From positions 1 through 64,000 of the forward strand of contig DATAGZ010000011.1 in NCBI GenBank assembly GCA_036263455.1: a stretch of DNA of 64,000 bases, given 5' to 3'. The notes below the pieces were generated by a model, which saw only the letters and a list, made by a program, of their open reading frames with translations, did no database searches and had not been told where the DNA came from. The stretch is from DATAGZ01 sp036263455 (GTDB taxonomy: Bacteria > Pseudomonadota > Alphaproteobacteria > Dongiales > Dongiaceae). The position numbers were made by a program, and so were the translations under genes. Each line of letters opens with the position of its first letter. The stretch's first letter is position 1. Of this stretch, positions 1 through 8,803 are shown in pieces.

Positions 1-111
1 TCCTCACCCGTCCGCCACTCTCACCAGACCGAAGCCTGGATCCCGTTCGACTTGCATGTGTTAGGCATGCCGCCAGCGTTCGTTCTGAGCCAGGATCAAA
101 CTCTCAGGTTA
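1..111 (-). rRNA. rrs: 16S ribosomal RNA, 5' end (partial)
   Basis: Read on the minus strand, the sequence contains the universal 16S start motif AGAGTTTGATCCTGGCTCAG (its first base at position 104), followed by the helix 6 region with AACGCTGGCGGC and ACACATGCAAGTCGAACGG. By alignment with the E. coli numbering, in which AGAGTTTGATC begins at base 8, the mature 5' end is near 111. Only about 110 bases are in the window; the gene runs off the left edge. The form of the helix 6 region fits Alphaproteobacteria. Confidence 0.97.
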
Positions 112-395
112 ACCGCGCCAAACCTTCCGGGAAAACCCAGATAGCCCAGCGCTAACCAGAGAAACTTCCACCAGGCCAAAGCCCAGCGAAAGGTCCTGCA
201 CAAACACGTAACACCCGCTCCTAAGAGCGGGCCCACCACGTCCAGTCAAAGGCCCCGCTCGCGCAAGACCCCCATACCAAACATGGCAGTCAAGATACGC
301 GTCAGCTTCCGCCACCCGCGTATCCCTTCCATCTTACCTACTTGTCAAACAGCATCGCAAAAAAGTGCCGCCCCGCACCGATTCGGTGGAGGCGG
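112..395 (-). other. rRNA operon leader (16S 5' external transcribed spacer)
   Basis: About 285 bases lie between the predicted start of rRNA transcription and the 16S 5' end. No protein gene is supported here. On the minus strand there is a boxA-like antitermination motif GCTGTTTGACA (343-353), followed by a GGAAGGGATACGCGG element of the kind seen before alphaproteobacterial 16S genes. A perfect 7-bp hairpin, CCCGCTC/GAGCGGG with a 4-base loop, lies at 214-231. The leader probably supports antitermination and RNase III processing. That role is inferred from position. Confidence 0.6.
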
Positions 396-401
396 AGAGC
401 A

Positions 402-430
402 AATATAGACAGGGAGTTCCCCAATAGCAA
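402..430 (-). promoter_or_regulatory. Candidate rRNA operon promoter
   Basis: On the minus strand there is a -35 TTGCTA (425-430), a 17-bp spacer and a -10 TATATT (402-407). A/T-rich DNA that could act as an UP element lies upstream (431-450). The predicted start site is near 395, about 285 bases before the 16S 5' end. Its -35 is separated by only 8 bp from the -35 of the divergent promoter for the pirin gene. Confidence 0.5.
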
Positions 431-438
431 GAGTATTT

Positions 439-468
439 TTGATAAAAAAAAGAGCCTCGCGGTATTAT
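439..468 (+). promoter_or_regulatory. Candidate promoter of the pirin gene
   Basis: A -35 TTGATA (439-444), an 18-bp spacer and a -10 TATTAT (463-468) each match the sigma-70 consensus at five of six positions. Transcription would begin near 475 and leave a leader of about 18 bases carrying AGGAG before the ATG at 493. This also argues against an upstream TTG start at 439. Confidence 0.5.
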
Positions 469-492
469 CCTGAACGATCAAAAGGAGTGTCC

Positions 493-1185
493 ATGATCCG
501 TCACCGTCCCTCCGTCAAGCGCGGCCGCACGCGCCTCGACTGGCTCGATTCCTATCACAGCTTTTCCTTCGGCGATTTCTTCGATCCCCACGCCATGGGT
601 TTTCGTTCCCTCAGGGTCATCAACGAGGATCGCATCGCCCCCGGCAGCGGCTTTCCGACTCACGGCCATAAGGATATGGAAATCCTCACCTACGTCATCG
701 AAGGGTCGCTATCCCATAAGGATTCACTCGGCAATGGCTCGACAATCCGGCCAGGCGAAGTCCAGATCATGAGCGCGGGCACAGGTATTCTTCACAGCGA
801 ATTCAGCGCACCCGATGTCATGACCCACCTTCTGCAGATCTGGCTGCTTCCCGAACGAGCCGGCCTGACGCCACGCTACGCGCAAGAAGCCTATAGCGCC
901 ACACCTAATGCCTTGGTGCCGCTGTGCGCGCGCGATCCCGGTGCGGCCCCGGTCATGATTTTACAAGACGCGACAATCAGCCTGGGCGAATGGATGCCAG
1001 ACCATGTGGAGGCCTTCTCTTTCCCCGCGAGCAGGCATGCCTATGTCCAGCTGATTGCCGGCGTGCTGGAAGTCAACGGCATACGTCTTGAGCCGGGCGA
1101 TGCCGCCGAGATATCGAGTGAGTCTCAACTCAAGCTGGCGACACGAGACATGGCGGCCAAGTTCCTGTTCTTCGATCTCGCTTGA
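493..1185 (+). CDS. Pirin family protein (YhhW-like, bicupin)
   Basis: 230 residues. Pirins are iron-binding double cupins. Bacterial members such as E. coli YhhW can act as quercetin 2,3-dioxygenases, though the physiological substrate is usually unknown. The metal ligands are visible as His57, His59, His101 and Glu103, which are the same positions as in YhhW and so support this start. AAGGAG lies 6 bases upstream of the ATG. The pirin core covers about residues 1-120, and the C-terminal cupin starts at about 140. An Lrp/AsnC regulator follows 93 bases downstream on the same strand and may be coexpressed. The enzyme substrate cannot be inferred from the sequence. Confidence 0.9.
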   Translation: MIRHRPSVKRGRTRLDWLDSYHSFSFGDFFDPHAMGFRSLRVINEDRIAPGSGFPTHGHKDMEILTYVIEGSLSHKDSLGNGSTIRPGEVQIMSAGTGILHSEFSAPDVMTHLLQIWLLPERAGLTPRYAQEAYSATPNALVPLCARDPGAAPVMILQDATISLGEWMPDHVEAFSFPASRHAYVQLIAGVLEVNGIRLEPGDAAEISSESQLKLATRDMAAKFLFFDLA

Positions 1186-1278
1186 TCATTCGCAGAAAAC
1201 AAACTGACGATAAGTGATAGAAATCGTTGCGAGACTACCCTTTCTGACGCAATATGCAGCCAATCGACAAGGCAGCTT

Positions 1279-1725
1279 ATGGCGCGGAAAGAACCGAAAA
1301 TCGACGACCGGGATCGTGACATCCTCGCCCTACTTGAGGTGAACAGTCGTATGCCGATCTCAAAGATTGCGATCCGGCTTGGCGTTGCGCGCTCCACCGT
1401 TCATCGCCGTCTCAAAGTATTGCGTCAATATCGCGCCATCGAAAGTTTCACCATTCGCAAGCGCCCCGAAATGAAGAATCCCGGTGTCGGCGCGTATTTC
1501 TTCGTGTACTTGACCGGACCGTTTTGTTCGCGGGTCGCGCAAGCGCTGAGCCATATCGAGGAAATCCGCCGCTCGCAATCGCTCGGCGGGGAAATCGACA
1601 TGCTGCTTTATGTGCAAGCATCCTCGATCGAGGAACTAAGCCGAGTGCGTGAAGCGGTGGAGCGCATTGCCGGCGTCCATAAAGTGACAACCGGGATCGT
1701 GCTCAATAACCGCTTCGATCGCTGA
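1279..1725 (+). CDS. Lrp/AsnC family transcriptional regulator
   Basis: 148 residues. The N-terminal AsnC-type helix-turn-helix (about residues 9-55, with DRDILALLEVNSR and a recognition helix in ARSTVHRRL) is followed by the RAM ligand-binding and oligomerisation domain (about 70-145). Members sense amino acids and usually regulate a neighbour or themselves. The divergent-facing gene across a 6-base gap is the branched-chain aminotransferase ilvE, a plausible functional partner, although the two converge. A TTGCG/CGCAA dyad (1227-1252) upstream of the start could be an autoregulatory site. The effector is unknown. Confidence 0.85.
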   Translation: MARKEPKIDDRDRDILALLEVNSRMPISKIAIRLGVARSTVHRRLKVLRQYRAIESFTIRKRPEMKNPGVGAYFFVYLTGPFCSRVAQALSHIEEIRRSQSLGGEIDMLLYVQASSIEELSRVREAVERIAGVHKVTTGIVLNNRFDR

Positions 1726-1731
1726 TCTCGA

Positions 1732-2625
1732 TTATTCGGCAGCGGCGGATTTGCCGCGATGGCCGCGGACGGCGTTCAGGTAATCCTCGCGCAGGAGACG
1801 TGTGATCGGTCCTACCTTGAATGAATAATCGCCAATCGCGCCAACCGGCGTCACTTCGGCCGCGGTTCCCACGATGAAGACCTCATCGGTGCGCGAAAGC
1901 TCCTCCGGCATAATCGCGCGCTCCACTACTTTAATCTGACGGTTGCGCGCCAGCTCCATCACGGTCTGACGAGTGATGCCATTCAGAAAGCAGTCGGGAC
2001 GGGGCGTATGCAACTCCTCATTCTGAACGAGAAAGACATTTGCGCCGGTCGCCTCGGCAAGCTGGCCGCGATAGTCGAGCATCATCGCATCTTGATAGCC
2101 TTCCTTTTCCGCCTCATGCTTGCTAATGGTACAGATCATATAGAGACCCGAAGCCTTGGCGGCCGTAGGGGCCGTATCCGGCGAGGGTCGCCGATATTTT
2201 GCCCACTTCGTCCGGATACCTTTTTCAAGCAATTCCGGCGAGTAATAGGTCGGCCATTCCCACATGGCTATCGCAAGATGGATGCGGCTCTGCTGGGCGG
2301 AGACACCCATCATCTCGCTGCCACGCCAAGCAATCGGGCGCACGTAGCAATTTTGGAAACCCGAACGGCGGAGGAGTTCGGCTTTCGCCGTCTCGATATC
2401 CTCAACGCTATAAGGAATGCTGAAACCGAGAATGGCCGCAGATTGATGCAGTCTCTCTGTGTGAGCACGTGATTTGAATAAGGCTCCGTCATACGCACGT
2501 TCACCCTCGAAAACGGACGAGGCATAATGCAATCCATGGGTAAGGACATGGAGCTTGGCGTCGCGCCAGCCGACAAATTTTCCGTCTAGCCAGATATAGC
2601 CATCTCTGTCGTCGAAAGGTATCAT
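1732..2625 (-). CDS. ilvE: Branched-chain amino acid aminotransferase
   Basis: 297 residues, PLP fold type IV. It catalyses the last step of valine, leucine and isoleucine synthesis, and the first step of their degradation. Visible family features are the N-terminal HGLHYASSVFEG block, a central AKASGLY segment with the PLP lysine, and the C-terminal EATGANVFLV and NGITRQTVMELA blocks. The ATG at 2625 is preceded by AAAGGAG. The frame stays open for 272 more codons upstream, but that part lies over the divergent response-regulator gene and is rejected. A D-amino acid transaminase is less likely given the length and motifs. Confidence 0.92.
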   Translation of the reverse strand: MIPFDDRDGYIWLDGKFVGWRDAKLHVLTHGLHYASSVFEGERAYDGALFKSRAHTERLHQSAAILGFSIPYSVEDIETAKAELLRRSGFQNCYVRPIAWRGSEMMGVSAQQSRIHLAIAMWEWPTYYSPELLEKGIRTKWAKYRRPSPDTAPTAAKASGLYMICTISKHEAEKEGYQDAMMLDYRGQLAEATGANVFLVQNEELHTPRPDCFLNGITRQTVMELARNRQIKVVERAIMPEELSRTDEVFIVGTAAEVTPVGAIGDYSFKVGPITRLLREDYLNAVRGHRGKSAAAE

Positions 2626-2682
2626 GGTCGCTCCTTTTATGGCATGATATCGACTGTTTGAGGCTGCGTCAGCAATAAATCC

Positions 2683-3354
2683 ATGAGCGAGGAAGAACCG
2701 AAACATCATATTCTTGTGGTCGATGACGACCGGCGGATTCGTGAACTCATCGCCAAATATCTCGACGACAATGGCTTTCGGGTAAATACCGCCGCGGATG
2801 CCGCCGCCGCGCGGGAACAGATGCGCGCCATTGCCTTCGATCTTGTCATTCTGGATGTGATGATGCCCGGCATGAACGGGCTGGATTTTACACGTGAGCT
2901 CCGCTCTCAGAGCAACGTACCGGTCATTCTCTTGACCGCGCGCGGCGAAGCCGAACACCGCATCGATGGACTTGAACGTGGGGCGGATGATTACCTGCCT
3001 AAGCCTTTCGAGCCGCGCGAGCTGATCCTTAGGATCAATGCCGTATTGCGACGGGTCACGCTTGCCGAGCAGGCAGAGCCCATCGTCCAGTTCGGCCCCT
3101 TCGTCTTCGATATCGGCCAGCGTCGGCTGATGCGCGAGGGTAACATTGTGGAATTGACGCCCGCAGAGGCGGCTATTCTCGCTCTGCTCGCCCGGCACGC
3201 AAACCGCGTGGTAGGGCGGGACGTCTTCGGCCAGGATAGTCGGTCCCTCGACATGCATGTCACGCGGATCAGGCGCAAGATCGAACCCGATCCCCACCAG
3301 CCTCTTTATCTGCAGACGGTCCGTAACCAGGGGTACGTCCTCCAGAATGGCTGA
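2683..3354 (+). CDS. OmpR-family two-component response regulator
   Basis: 223 residues. The receiver domain (about 8-122) has the acidic pocket Asp14-Asp16, the phosphoacceptor Asp58 in LDVMMPG, Thr/Ala in LLTA and Lys in PKPFE. A C-terminal winged helix (about 133-222) ends in LQTVRNQGYVL. The loop between recognition elements (GRDVFGQDSRSLDMHV) is compact. The stop overlaps the sensor-kinase start by 8 bases, so the pair is translationally coupled. No strong Shine-Dalgarno precedes the ATG. The target genes are unknown; divergent ilvE starts only 57 bases away and may share regulation. Confidence 0.92.
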   Translation: MSEEEPKHHILVVDDDRRIRELIAKYLDDNGFRVNTAADAAAAREQMRAIAFDLVILDVMMPGMNGLDFTRELRSQSNVPVILLTARGEAEHRIDGLERGADDYLPKPFEPRELILRINAVLRRVTLAEQAEPIVQFGPFVFDIGQRRLMREGNIVELTPAEAAILALLARHANRVVGRDVFGQDSRSLDMHVTRIRRKIEPDPHQPLYLQTVRNQGYVLQNG

Positions 3355-4699
3355 GCTCACACGAAAGATAGGCGTCGCCCTCGGTGACATTGTCCAGGAT
3401 GCCCTGCCCCATTCCCTGCTCGGCAGATCGGTTCTGATCATCGTGACCCCGATCGTCTGTATTCAAATAATTCTGGCGTGGTTCTTCTATGACAGCCATT
3501 GGGCAAGCGTGTCCTCGCGCCTGGGCCAGAGTGTCGCAGGCGAAATCGGCATGGTGCTTTCGCTGCTGCCTCCGTCGATCGACCCCGTTCATGCGCAACA
3601 GATTTTCACCATCGGCGAATATAAGACAGGGATCCATTTTCAATATTCGCCAGGGGAGATTCTGCCCAATGATCCGACGGTCACTCGCCAAAATCTTGTC
3701 GACCGCCGCCTTTCGGCAGCGCTCGCGGACAAGGTGGAGCGGCCCTTCATTCTCGATAGCCGGTCTTTGAAAAGCGAGATCGAAATTCATATCCAGCTAC
3801 CCGACGGCGTCATTCATGCCTCGGTCAGCCGCCGGCGTCTTTTCACCTCGACGACGTATATCTTTTTCCTTTGGATGGTCGGAGTCTCCGTGGCCCTTCT
3901 CGTCGCTGCGACGCTTTTTATGCGGGGCCAGGTCCATCCTATTCGGCGTCTCGCCCAAGCGGCCGATGATTTCGGCAAGGGCATCGATACCGGCGCCTTC
4001 GAACCGCGCGGTGCGCACGAAGTTGCCTTGGCAGGTCACGCCTTCAACCAAATGCGCGAACGTATCCGTCGCCAGATCGCCCAGCGCACCGAAATGCTGG
4101 CCGGCGTTAGCCATGACCTCAGAACACCCCTCACCCGGATGCGCCTGGAGTTAGCCATGCTGGGCGACGGACCAGCCATCGAGAGTCTGAAAAGAGATGT
4201 GGGCGAGATGGGCCGGATGATCGATGAATATCTCTCCTTCGCGCGTGGCGAGGGTACGGGACAGGGCGAGGAATGCGACATGGCAATGCTGATCGATGAG
4301 GCGGTCGACGATGCACGCCGGCACGGTTTGAACGTATCGCGAGGAAAAATCCCCACAGCCGCGCGCCTCTCGATCAGGCGCGATGCGGTCAAACGCTGCC
4401 TCGGCAATCTTCTCGGCAATGCCCAACGCTATGCCCAAAAAGCGCGCGTCAGCGCAGGCTGGACGGAGGATGGCTTTGTCATTCATGTCGACGATGATGG
4501 ACCTGGTATTGCCGAGGAGGCGCGCGAACATGTCTTTCGTCCTTTTTTCAGGTTGGATTCGTCGCGTAACAGCGAAACGGGCGGCACCGGGCTCGGCCTC
4601 ACCATCGCACGGGATATCATGCACAGCCATGGTGGCGATATTGCATTGGATCAATCCCCCCTAGGGGGACTGCGCGCCAGCCTGCTCTTCCCGAGTTGA
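3347..4699 (+). CDS. EnvZ-type membrane sensor histidine kinase
   Basis: 450 residues. TM1 is at about 27-48 and TM2 at about 170-192, enclosing a periplasmic sensor of some 120 residues. A HAMP segment (about 193-245) follows, then HisKA with phosphoacceptor His256 in GVSHDLRTPL, and the HATPase domain with the N box (LGNLLGNAQRYAQ), G1 (DDDGPGI) and G2 (GGTGLGLTIA). The ATG at 3347 lies inside the end of the response-regulator gene (ATGGCTGA), which makes it the coupled start. Domain order and length fit the EnvZ class. The stimulus is not evident. Confidence 0.92.
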   Translation: MAELTRKIGVALGDIVQDALPHSLLGRSVLIIVTPIVCIQIILAWFFYDSHWASVSSRLGQSVAGEIGMVLSLLPPSIDPVHAQQIFTIGEYKTGIHFQYSPGEILPNDPTVTRQNLVDRRLSAALADKVERPFILDSRSLKSEIEIHIQLPDGVIHASVSRRRLFTSTTYIFFLWMVGVSVALLVAATLFMRGQVHPIRRLAQAADDFGKGIDTGAFEPRGAHEVALAGHAFNQMRERIRRQIAQRTEMLAGVSHDLRTPLTRMRLELAMLGDGPAIESLKRDVGEMGRMIDEYLSFARGEGTGQGEECDMAMLIDEAVDDARRHGLNVSRGKIPTAARLSIRRDAVKRCLGNLLGNAQRYAQKARVSAGWTEDGFVIHVDDDGPGIAEEAREHVFRPFFRLDSSRNSETGGTGLGLTIARDIMHSHGGDIALDQSPLGGLRASLLFPS

Positions 4700-4701
4700 C
4701 G

Positions 4702-5814
4702 TTAGACCGTCAAGCGCCGCAGTTTATCGATCAGATAGTCGCTATCCTCGGCGTTCAAGACATTAGCTTGGGTCAGCAGCCGCTCGATGACCCGCCGGCG
4801 GTGCCGTTCGAGGTCGAAGGCCTGACCATCGAGTTCGATCTCATCGACCGCAGCGATGGCTGCCCGGATCGCGGGAATAAATCGCGGGGGAATATCGGCC
4901 TTCTTGCAGATCGATTCCAACCCCAGCCGACCCCTGTCATGGATCAGCGCCCGCGTATTGATGATGGTCAGGCCGGAACGGATCGCCAATGCCTGCTCGA
5001 ACAGGGCCAGATCGCCCACCAGCAGCGCGCGCATGAGCAACGTGGTGGTCAATCTGTTCTCGCGGTGCATCGCTTCAAGCATCGGCGTTATATCTTCGTC
5101 AGCGGTAACCGCCATGCGAATGGTCGCGCGTTCTCGTGCTTCTATGAGCAGATCGCTCGCTATCGCCGGTGCAATATCGTAATGAGCCACGATGTGATTG
5201 CGCAATTGGTTAGAGACGAGAAAGACAAGTTTCTCAGCGATCGGCAAAGGCAAAAGCGTCCGCTTGGCCAGCGAGTCCGCGACCTCGGTACTGCCCGGGA
5301 AGCGGGTCAAGGCGCGCTCCATCTGCGCCTCGGTCATCGTGGCATCGTTATTTCCGCCAAGCGTGCTCATCACCCGTTCGGAACGCGCGTGTTCGATCAA
5401 GTGGTCGATCACACCGGCACTCAGCCCGCTGCGCCGAGCGATCGCCTGCTGCTTTTTCTCATTCTGCATGAGGATGATATTTTTGAGATCCTCGTCGGTG
5501 AAAACCTGGGAATATTGGAGGATTGGCAGTGCGACGCTGTCGATATCGCGCGCCAATTGCAAGGCAATGTCGCGCGGCAGCAGAGGTGACGCAGCAAGAC
5601 TGAGCGATAGCGCTTCCCGCACGCGCATCTCGACGTCCTTCGCCAGCGAACGGATAATTTCAACGGCGGTCGCCATCTCCACCCCCGTGAATCCGCTTGC
5701 AGCGAACTGGGCGGCGAGCTTCTCCACCGTCGCCTTGCGCGTTTCGGCGCTGGGGTCGCGCAACAATTCCTCGACATCGCGCGCGCTCAGCGGCGATCTG
5801 CGGGACGTATCCAT
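4702..5814 (-). CDS. DUF2336 domain-containing protein
   Basis: 370 residues, almost entirely alpha-helical with repeated HEAT-like helical pairs (for example LRDPSAETRKATVEKLA and RDIALQLARDIDSVALPIL). It belongs to the DUF2336 family, which is typical of Alphaproteobacteria and has no settled biochemical role. No signal peptide or membrane segment is visible, so it is probably a cytoplasmic scaffold-type protein. The ATG at 5814 is preceded by AGGGACG. It converges on the histidine kinase with only 2 bases between stops. Any link to the two-component pair would be inference from position alone. Confidence 0.8.
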   Translation of the reverse strand: MDTSRRSPLSARDVEELLRDPSAETRKATVEKLAAQFAASGFTGVEMATAVEIIRSLAKDVEMRVREALSLSLAASPLLPRDIALQLARDIDSVALPILQYSQVFTDEDLKNIILMQNEKKQQAIARRSGLSAGVIDHLIEHARSERVMSTLGGNNDATMTEAQMERALTRFPGSTEVADSLAKRTLLPLPIAEKLVFLVSNQLRNHIVAHYDIAPAIASDLLIEARERATIRMAVTADEDITPMLEAMHRENRLTTTLLMRALLVGDLALFEQALAIRSGLTIINTRALIHDRGRLGLESICKKADIPPRFIPAIRAAIAAVDEIELDGQAFDLERHRRRVIERLLTQANVLNAEDSDYLIDKLRRLTV

Positions 5815-5862
5815 CGTCCCTGTTTACTGGAGAGGGATTAAGAGTGGCTTAATTGCTCGACT

Positions 5863-5891
5863 TTGCTTTTGTCGCCCACGTCGGCTATAAG
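5863..5891 (+). promoter_or_regulatory. Candidate promoter of apt
   Basis: A -35 TTGCTT (5863-5868), a 17-bp spacer and a -10 TATAAG (5886-5891) predict transcription from about 5898, with a leader of roughly 20 bases before the ATG at 5918. The -35 resembles those proposed here for the rRNA operon and the phasin gene. Confidence 0.5.
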
Positions 5892-5917
5892 CCAATTTTT
5901 TGAGACTGCGAGGGAAA

Positions 5918-6445
5918 ATGGGTGCAATCGTGGATTTGAAGAAACATATCCGTCATGTGCCGGATTTTCCGAAACCAGGCGTCCTTTTTTACGATGTCTC
6001 GACCTTGCTGGCCAATGGTCCCGCCTGGCGGAGCTGCGTCGACCAACTGACGGCCGCGCTCGCGCCGCTGGAACCCGATCTCCTTGTCGGCATCGAATCG
6101 CGCGGTTTCCTCGTGGCCGCGCCCCTCGCTTATATTATGAACAAAGGGTTCATCATGGTGAGGAAGCGCGGCAAATTGCCCGGCGAGGTCATTCGCCATA
6201 CCTATGATTTGGAATACGGTAACGATATCGTTGAAATTCAAAGCGACGCCATTCGACCCGGCCAGAGAGTTATCGTACTCGACGATCTGCTCGCCACCGG
6301 CGGAACCATGGCCGCGGCCGTCGCGCTTTTGCGCAAGGTCGGCGCGGAAGTCGCTGGCGCTGCCTGCATTATCGAATTATCCTTCCTGGCAGGCCGGGAA
6401 CGACTCGACGTCCCGGTCACGTCGATCCTGACCTATGACTCGTGA
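5918..6445 (+). CDS. apt: Adenine phosphoribosyltransferase
   Basis: 175 residues, the usual length for the family. It converts adenine and PRPP to AMP and pyrophosphate in cytoplasmic purine salvage. The PRPP-binding loop VIVLDDLLATGGT is at residues 118-130. The N-terminal IRHVPDFPKPGVLFYD block and the ESRGF segment are also typical. The ATG at 5918 follows GAGGG; an in-frame TTG at 5900 lies very close to the predicted transcription start and is less likely. The stop overlaps the region just before mmsA (start 11 bases later), so the two genes are probably cotranscribed. Confidence 0.95.
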   Translation: MGAIVDLKKHIRHVPDFPKPGVLFYDVSTLLANGPAWRSCVDQLTAALAPLEPDLLVGIESRGFLVAAPLAYIMNKGFIMVRKRGKLPGEVIRHTYDLEYGNDIVEIQSDAIRPGQRVIVLDDLLATGGTMAAAVALLRKVGAEVAGAACIIELSFLAGRERLDVPVTSILTYDS

Positions 6446-6456
6446 ACGGAGAAACT

Positions 6457-7953
6457 ATGCGCGATATTTTCCACTTCATCGGGGGCGCTGAGCGAGCGGG
6501 AACTTCGGGCCGCTTCGGCGACGTCTTCAATCCGGCGACCGGCGAGATCCAGGCGCGAGTGCCACTGGCCAACAAGGAAGAAATGGACGCCGCCATCGCG
6601 GCGGCGCAGGCGGCCTTCCCCGCATGGGCGGCGACGCCAGCCCTACAGCGGGCGCGAGTGATGTTCCGCTTCAAGCAGCTCATCGAGGATAATATCTCGG
6701 CGCTGGCGGCAATCGTGACCTCAGAACATGGCAAGGTACTGAGCGATGCCAAAGGGTCGATCATTCGCGGCCTGGAGGTTGTCGAATTCGCGAGCGGCAT
6801 CCCTCATCTGCTCAAAGGCGATTTCTGCGAAAACGTCGGGACGAATGTCGATTCATGGGCGATGCGCCAACCGCTCGGCGTGGTGGCAGGCATCACGCCT
6901 TTCAATTTCCCGGCGATGGTGCCGCTTTGGATGTTCCCCATCGCCATCGCATGCGGCAATTGCTTTATCCTTAAGCCATCCGAGCGCGACCCGAGCGCCG
7001 CCAATTTCTTAGCCGGGCTGGCAAAAAAAGCCGGCTTGCCGGATGGCGTGCTCAACGTGGTGCACGGCGATAAGGAAGCCGTCGATGCGATACTCCATAA
7101 TCCAATGGTCCAGGCGGTGAGCTTTGTCGGATCGACCCCCATCGCCGAATATATCTATGCGACGGGTACCGCCCATAATAAGCGGGTCCAGGCTCTGGGT
7201 GGCGCCAAGAATCATATGGTGGTCATGCCTGACGCGGATATGGATCAGGCGGCAGACGCACTCATGGGCGCGGGGTACGGCTCGGCCGGCGAGCGCTGCA
7301 TGGCAATTTCCGTTGCCGTTGCGGTGGGCGACAAGGTGGGCGATACCCTGATCGAAAAGCTCGCCCCCCGGGTGCGCGGCCTGAAGGTCGCGCCCGGCAC
7401 CGATCCCGAGGCGGAAATGGGTCCCTTGGTGACCCGGCAGCATTTCGAGAAGGTCAAATCCTACGTGGATCTGGGCGTCGCCGAGGGCGCGAACCTGGTG
7501 GTAGATGGGCGCGACCTCAAATTGCAGGGATATGAGAAGGGCTTTTTCCTCGGGGGATGTCTCTTCGACCGCGTCACCCCGGAGATGCGAATTTATAAGG
7601 AAGAAATCTTCGGCCCGGTCCTGTCGGTTGTGCGCGTCCCGGACTATCGCGAGGCCCTCAGGCTGGTCAATGAACACGAATACGGCAACGGTGCCGCGAT
7701 ATTCACCCGCGACGGCGACGCCGCCAGGGATTTCTCGAGCAAGGTGCAGATTGGCATGGTCGGCATCAACGTACCGATCCCTGTCCCCATGGCGTTCAAT
7801 AGCTTTGGTGGATGGAAGCGGTCACTCTTCGGCGATCACCATATGCACGGCCCCGAAGGCGTTCGGTTCTATACGAGATTGAAAACGATCACCACGCGCT
7901 GGCCGACGGGCATCCGCGCGGGGGCAGAATTTGTTATGCCGACGATGCGCTAG
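6457..7953 (+). CDS. mmsA: Methylmalonate-semialdehyde dehydrogenase (CoA-acylating)
   Basis: 498 residues, the standard size. It is an NAD-dependent aldehyde dehydrogenase that converts methylmalonate semialdehyde to propionyl-CoA in valine degradation, and malonate semialdehyde to acetyl-CoA. Diagnostic features are the ITPFNFPAMVPLWM block, the catalytic Cys in AGERCMAIS, and GDHHMHGPEGVRFYTR near the C-terminus, typical of the MMSDH subfamily. The ATG at 6457 is preceded by GGAG; an upstream GTG at 6442 overlaps the apt stop. Valine catabolism fits the nearby ilvE. Confidence 0.93.
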   Translation: MRDIFHFIGGAERAGTSGRFGDVFNPATGEIQARVPLANKEEMDAAIAAAQAAFPAWAATPALQRARVMFRFKQLIEDNISALAAIVTSEHGKVLSDAKGSIIRGLEVVEFASGIPHLLKGDFCENVGTNVDSWAMRQPLGVVAGITPFNFPAMVPLWMFPIAIACGNCFILKPSERDPSAANFLAGLAKKAGLPDGVLNVVHGDKEAVDAILHNPMVQAVSFVGSTPIAEYIYATGTAHNKRVQALGGAKNHMVVMPDADMDQAADALMGAGYGSAGERCMAISVAVAVGDKVGDTLIEKLAPRVRGLKVAPGTDPEAEMGPLVTRQHFEKVKSYVDLGVAEGANLVVDGRDLKLQGYEKGFFLGGCLFDRVTPEMRIYKEEIFGPVLSVVRVPDYREALRLVNEHEYGNGAAIFTRDGDAARDFSSKVQIGMVGINVPIPVPMAFNSFGGWKRSLFGDHHMHGPEGVRFYTRLKTITTRWPTGIRAGAEFVMPTMR

Positions 7954-8033
7954 AATAACTCAATCAAGGGAGGAAAGCAGCTCAAGAATCGCTGTTCTCT
8001 CGGAGGAGGACGTTGCCTGTTCGGCAATCCGCC

Positions 8034-8715
8034 CTAGATCCTTTTTACCCAATCATGTTGCCGGGCATTGGCAGAGGTCGACCACTTCGCCGTCGCCTGC
8101 AGTACCAGGAATGGCACGTCGTTAATATCGGATAGAACCAGGAGACCGGTCAAAATCTTGAGATAGCGTACATTCCCCGCTAACGAGATAGGCCCCCCAC
8201 AATAGATCCATATCATCCGGGCTGCGCACGTGCAGATCCGCGAGTGAAGCTGGAGAATTCCTTATGGAATCCACGACAAAGTCGCGCAGTTTGTTCGGCC
8301 AGCCGGATGACTCCATTTCTGCGGCTTTCGCGGCTCCCGCGGGATCGGCAAAACGTATACCGAGAATCCCCGCAGCCGCGAGATAAGGAAGCGCATGATC
8401 GCCTATGAGGAACCGCGCATTCGGCTGGCCCCTTCTCTCTTCTATTCCCGCGATAATCCCCGAAACCCCGGCAACATTTGTTTCATCGATCTTATCCCCC
8501 ATCCGCTGCAGCAATTGAATGATTTCATCGGCGCCGGTGCCGTGCTCGCGATATATATCGATGGCTCGATCCAACTCTTCGTTAGCCACTTGGCGTTGCG
8601 TCGAGGTTGCTCCGCGATCTGGCTCGATAACGCTTTTCTTCTCTTTTTCCTTCATTGCACACGAGGATGCAGAAGCCACGATGCAAAGTAAGACTATCAA
8701 ACTTCCGATGCGCAT
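8034..8715 (-). pseudogene. Putative lipoprotein gene with a single-base frameshift
   Basis: The ATG at 8715 follows AGGGGACGG and encodes a signal peptide with a possible lipobox Cys at residue 19 (ASSC). The frame runs to 8122, but after about residue 180 the sequence stops looking native. Reading GGGGAATGTACGC (minus strand, 8168-8180) with one A fewer gives Gly-Asp-Val-Arg-Tyr-Leu, and the other frame then continues without interruption to a stop at 8034. That yields about 226 residues with a coherent end (ATAKWSTSANARQH). One extra A at 8173-8174 therefore probably breaks the gene, either as a real mutation or as a base-calling error. No function is recognised. Confidence 0.6.
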
Positions 8716-8803
8716 CCGTCCCCTGAGGCGATCTTCCGCATAATGAAATCGGCCTGGGCCGCCCTAGCTCGATGCCATGGCTGCGCAGACCGATCATAAA
8801 AAT

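Noticed and set aside
109..315. 68-codon frame over the rRNA leader
   Set aside because: It lies in the 16S leader between the rRNA promoter and the 16S 5' end, so it is not a protein gene.
2626..3441. 272-codon N-terminal extension of the ilvE frame on the minus strand
   Set aside because: It lies opposite the response regulator and kinase start, has no aminotransferase sequence, and the ATG at 2625 has a strong Shine-Dalgarno and gives the normal family length.
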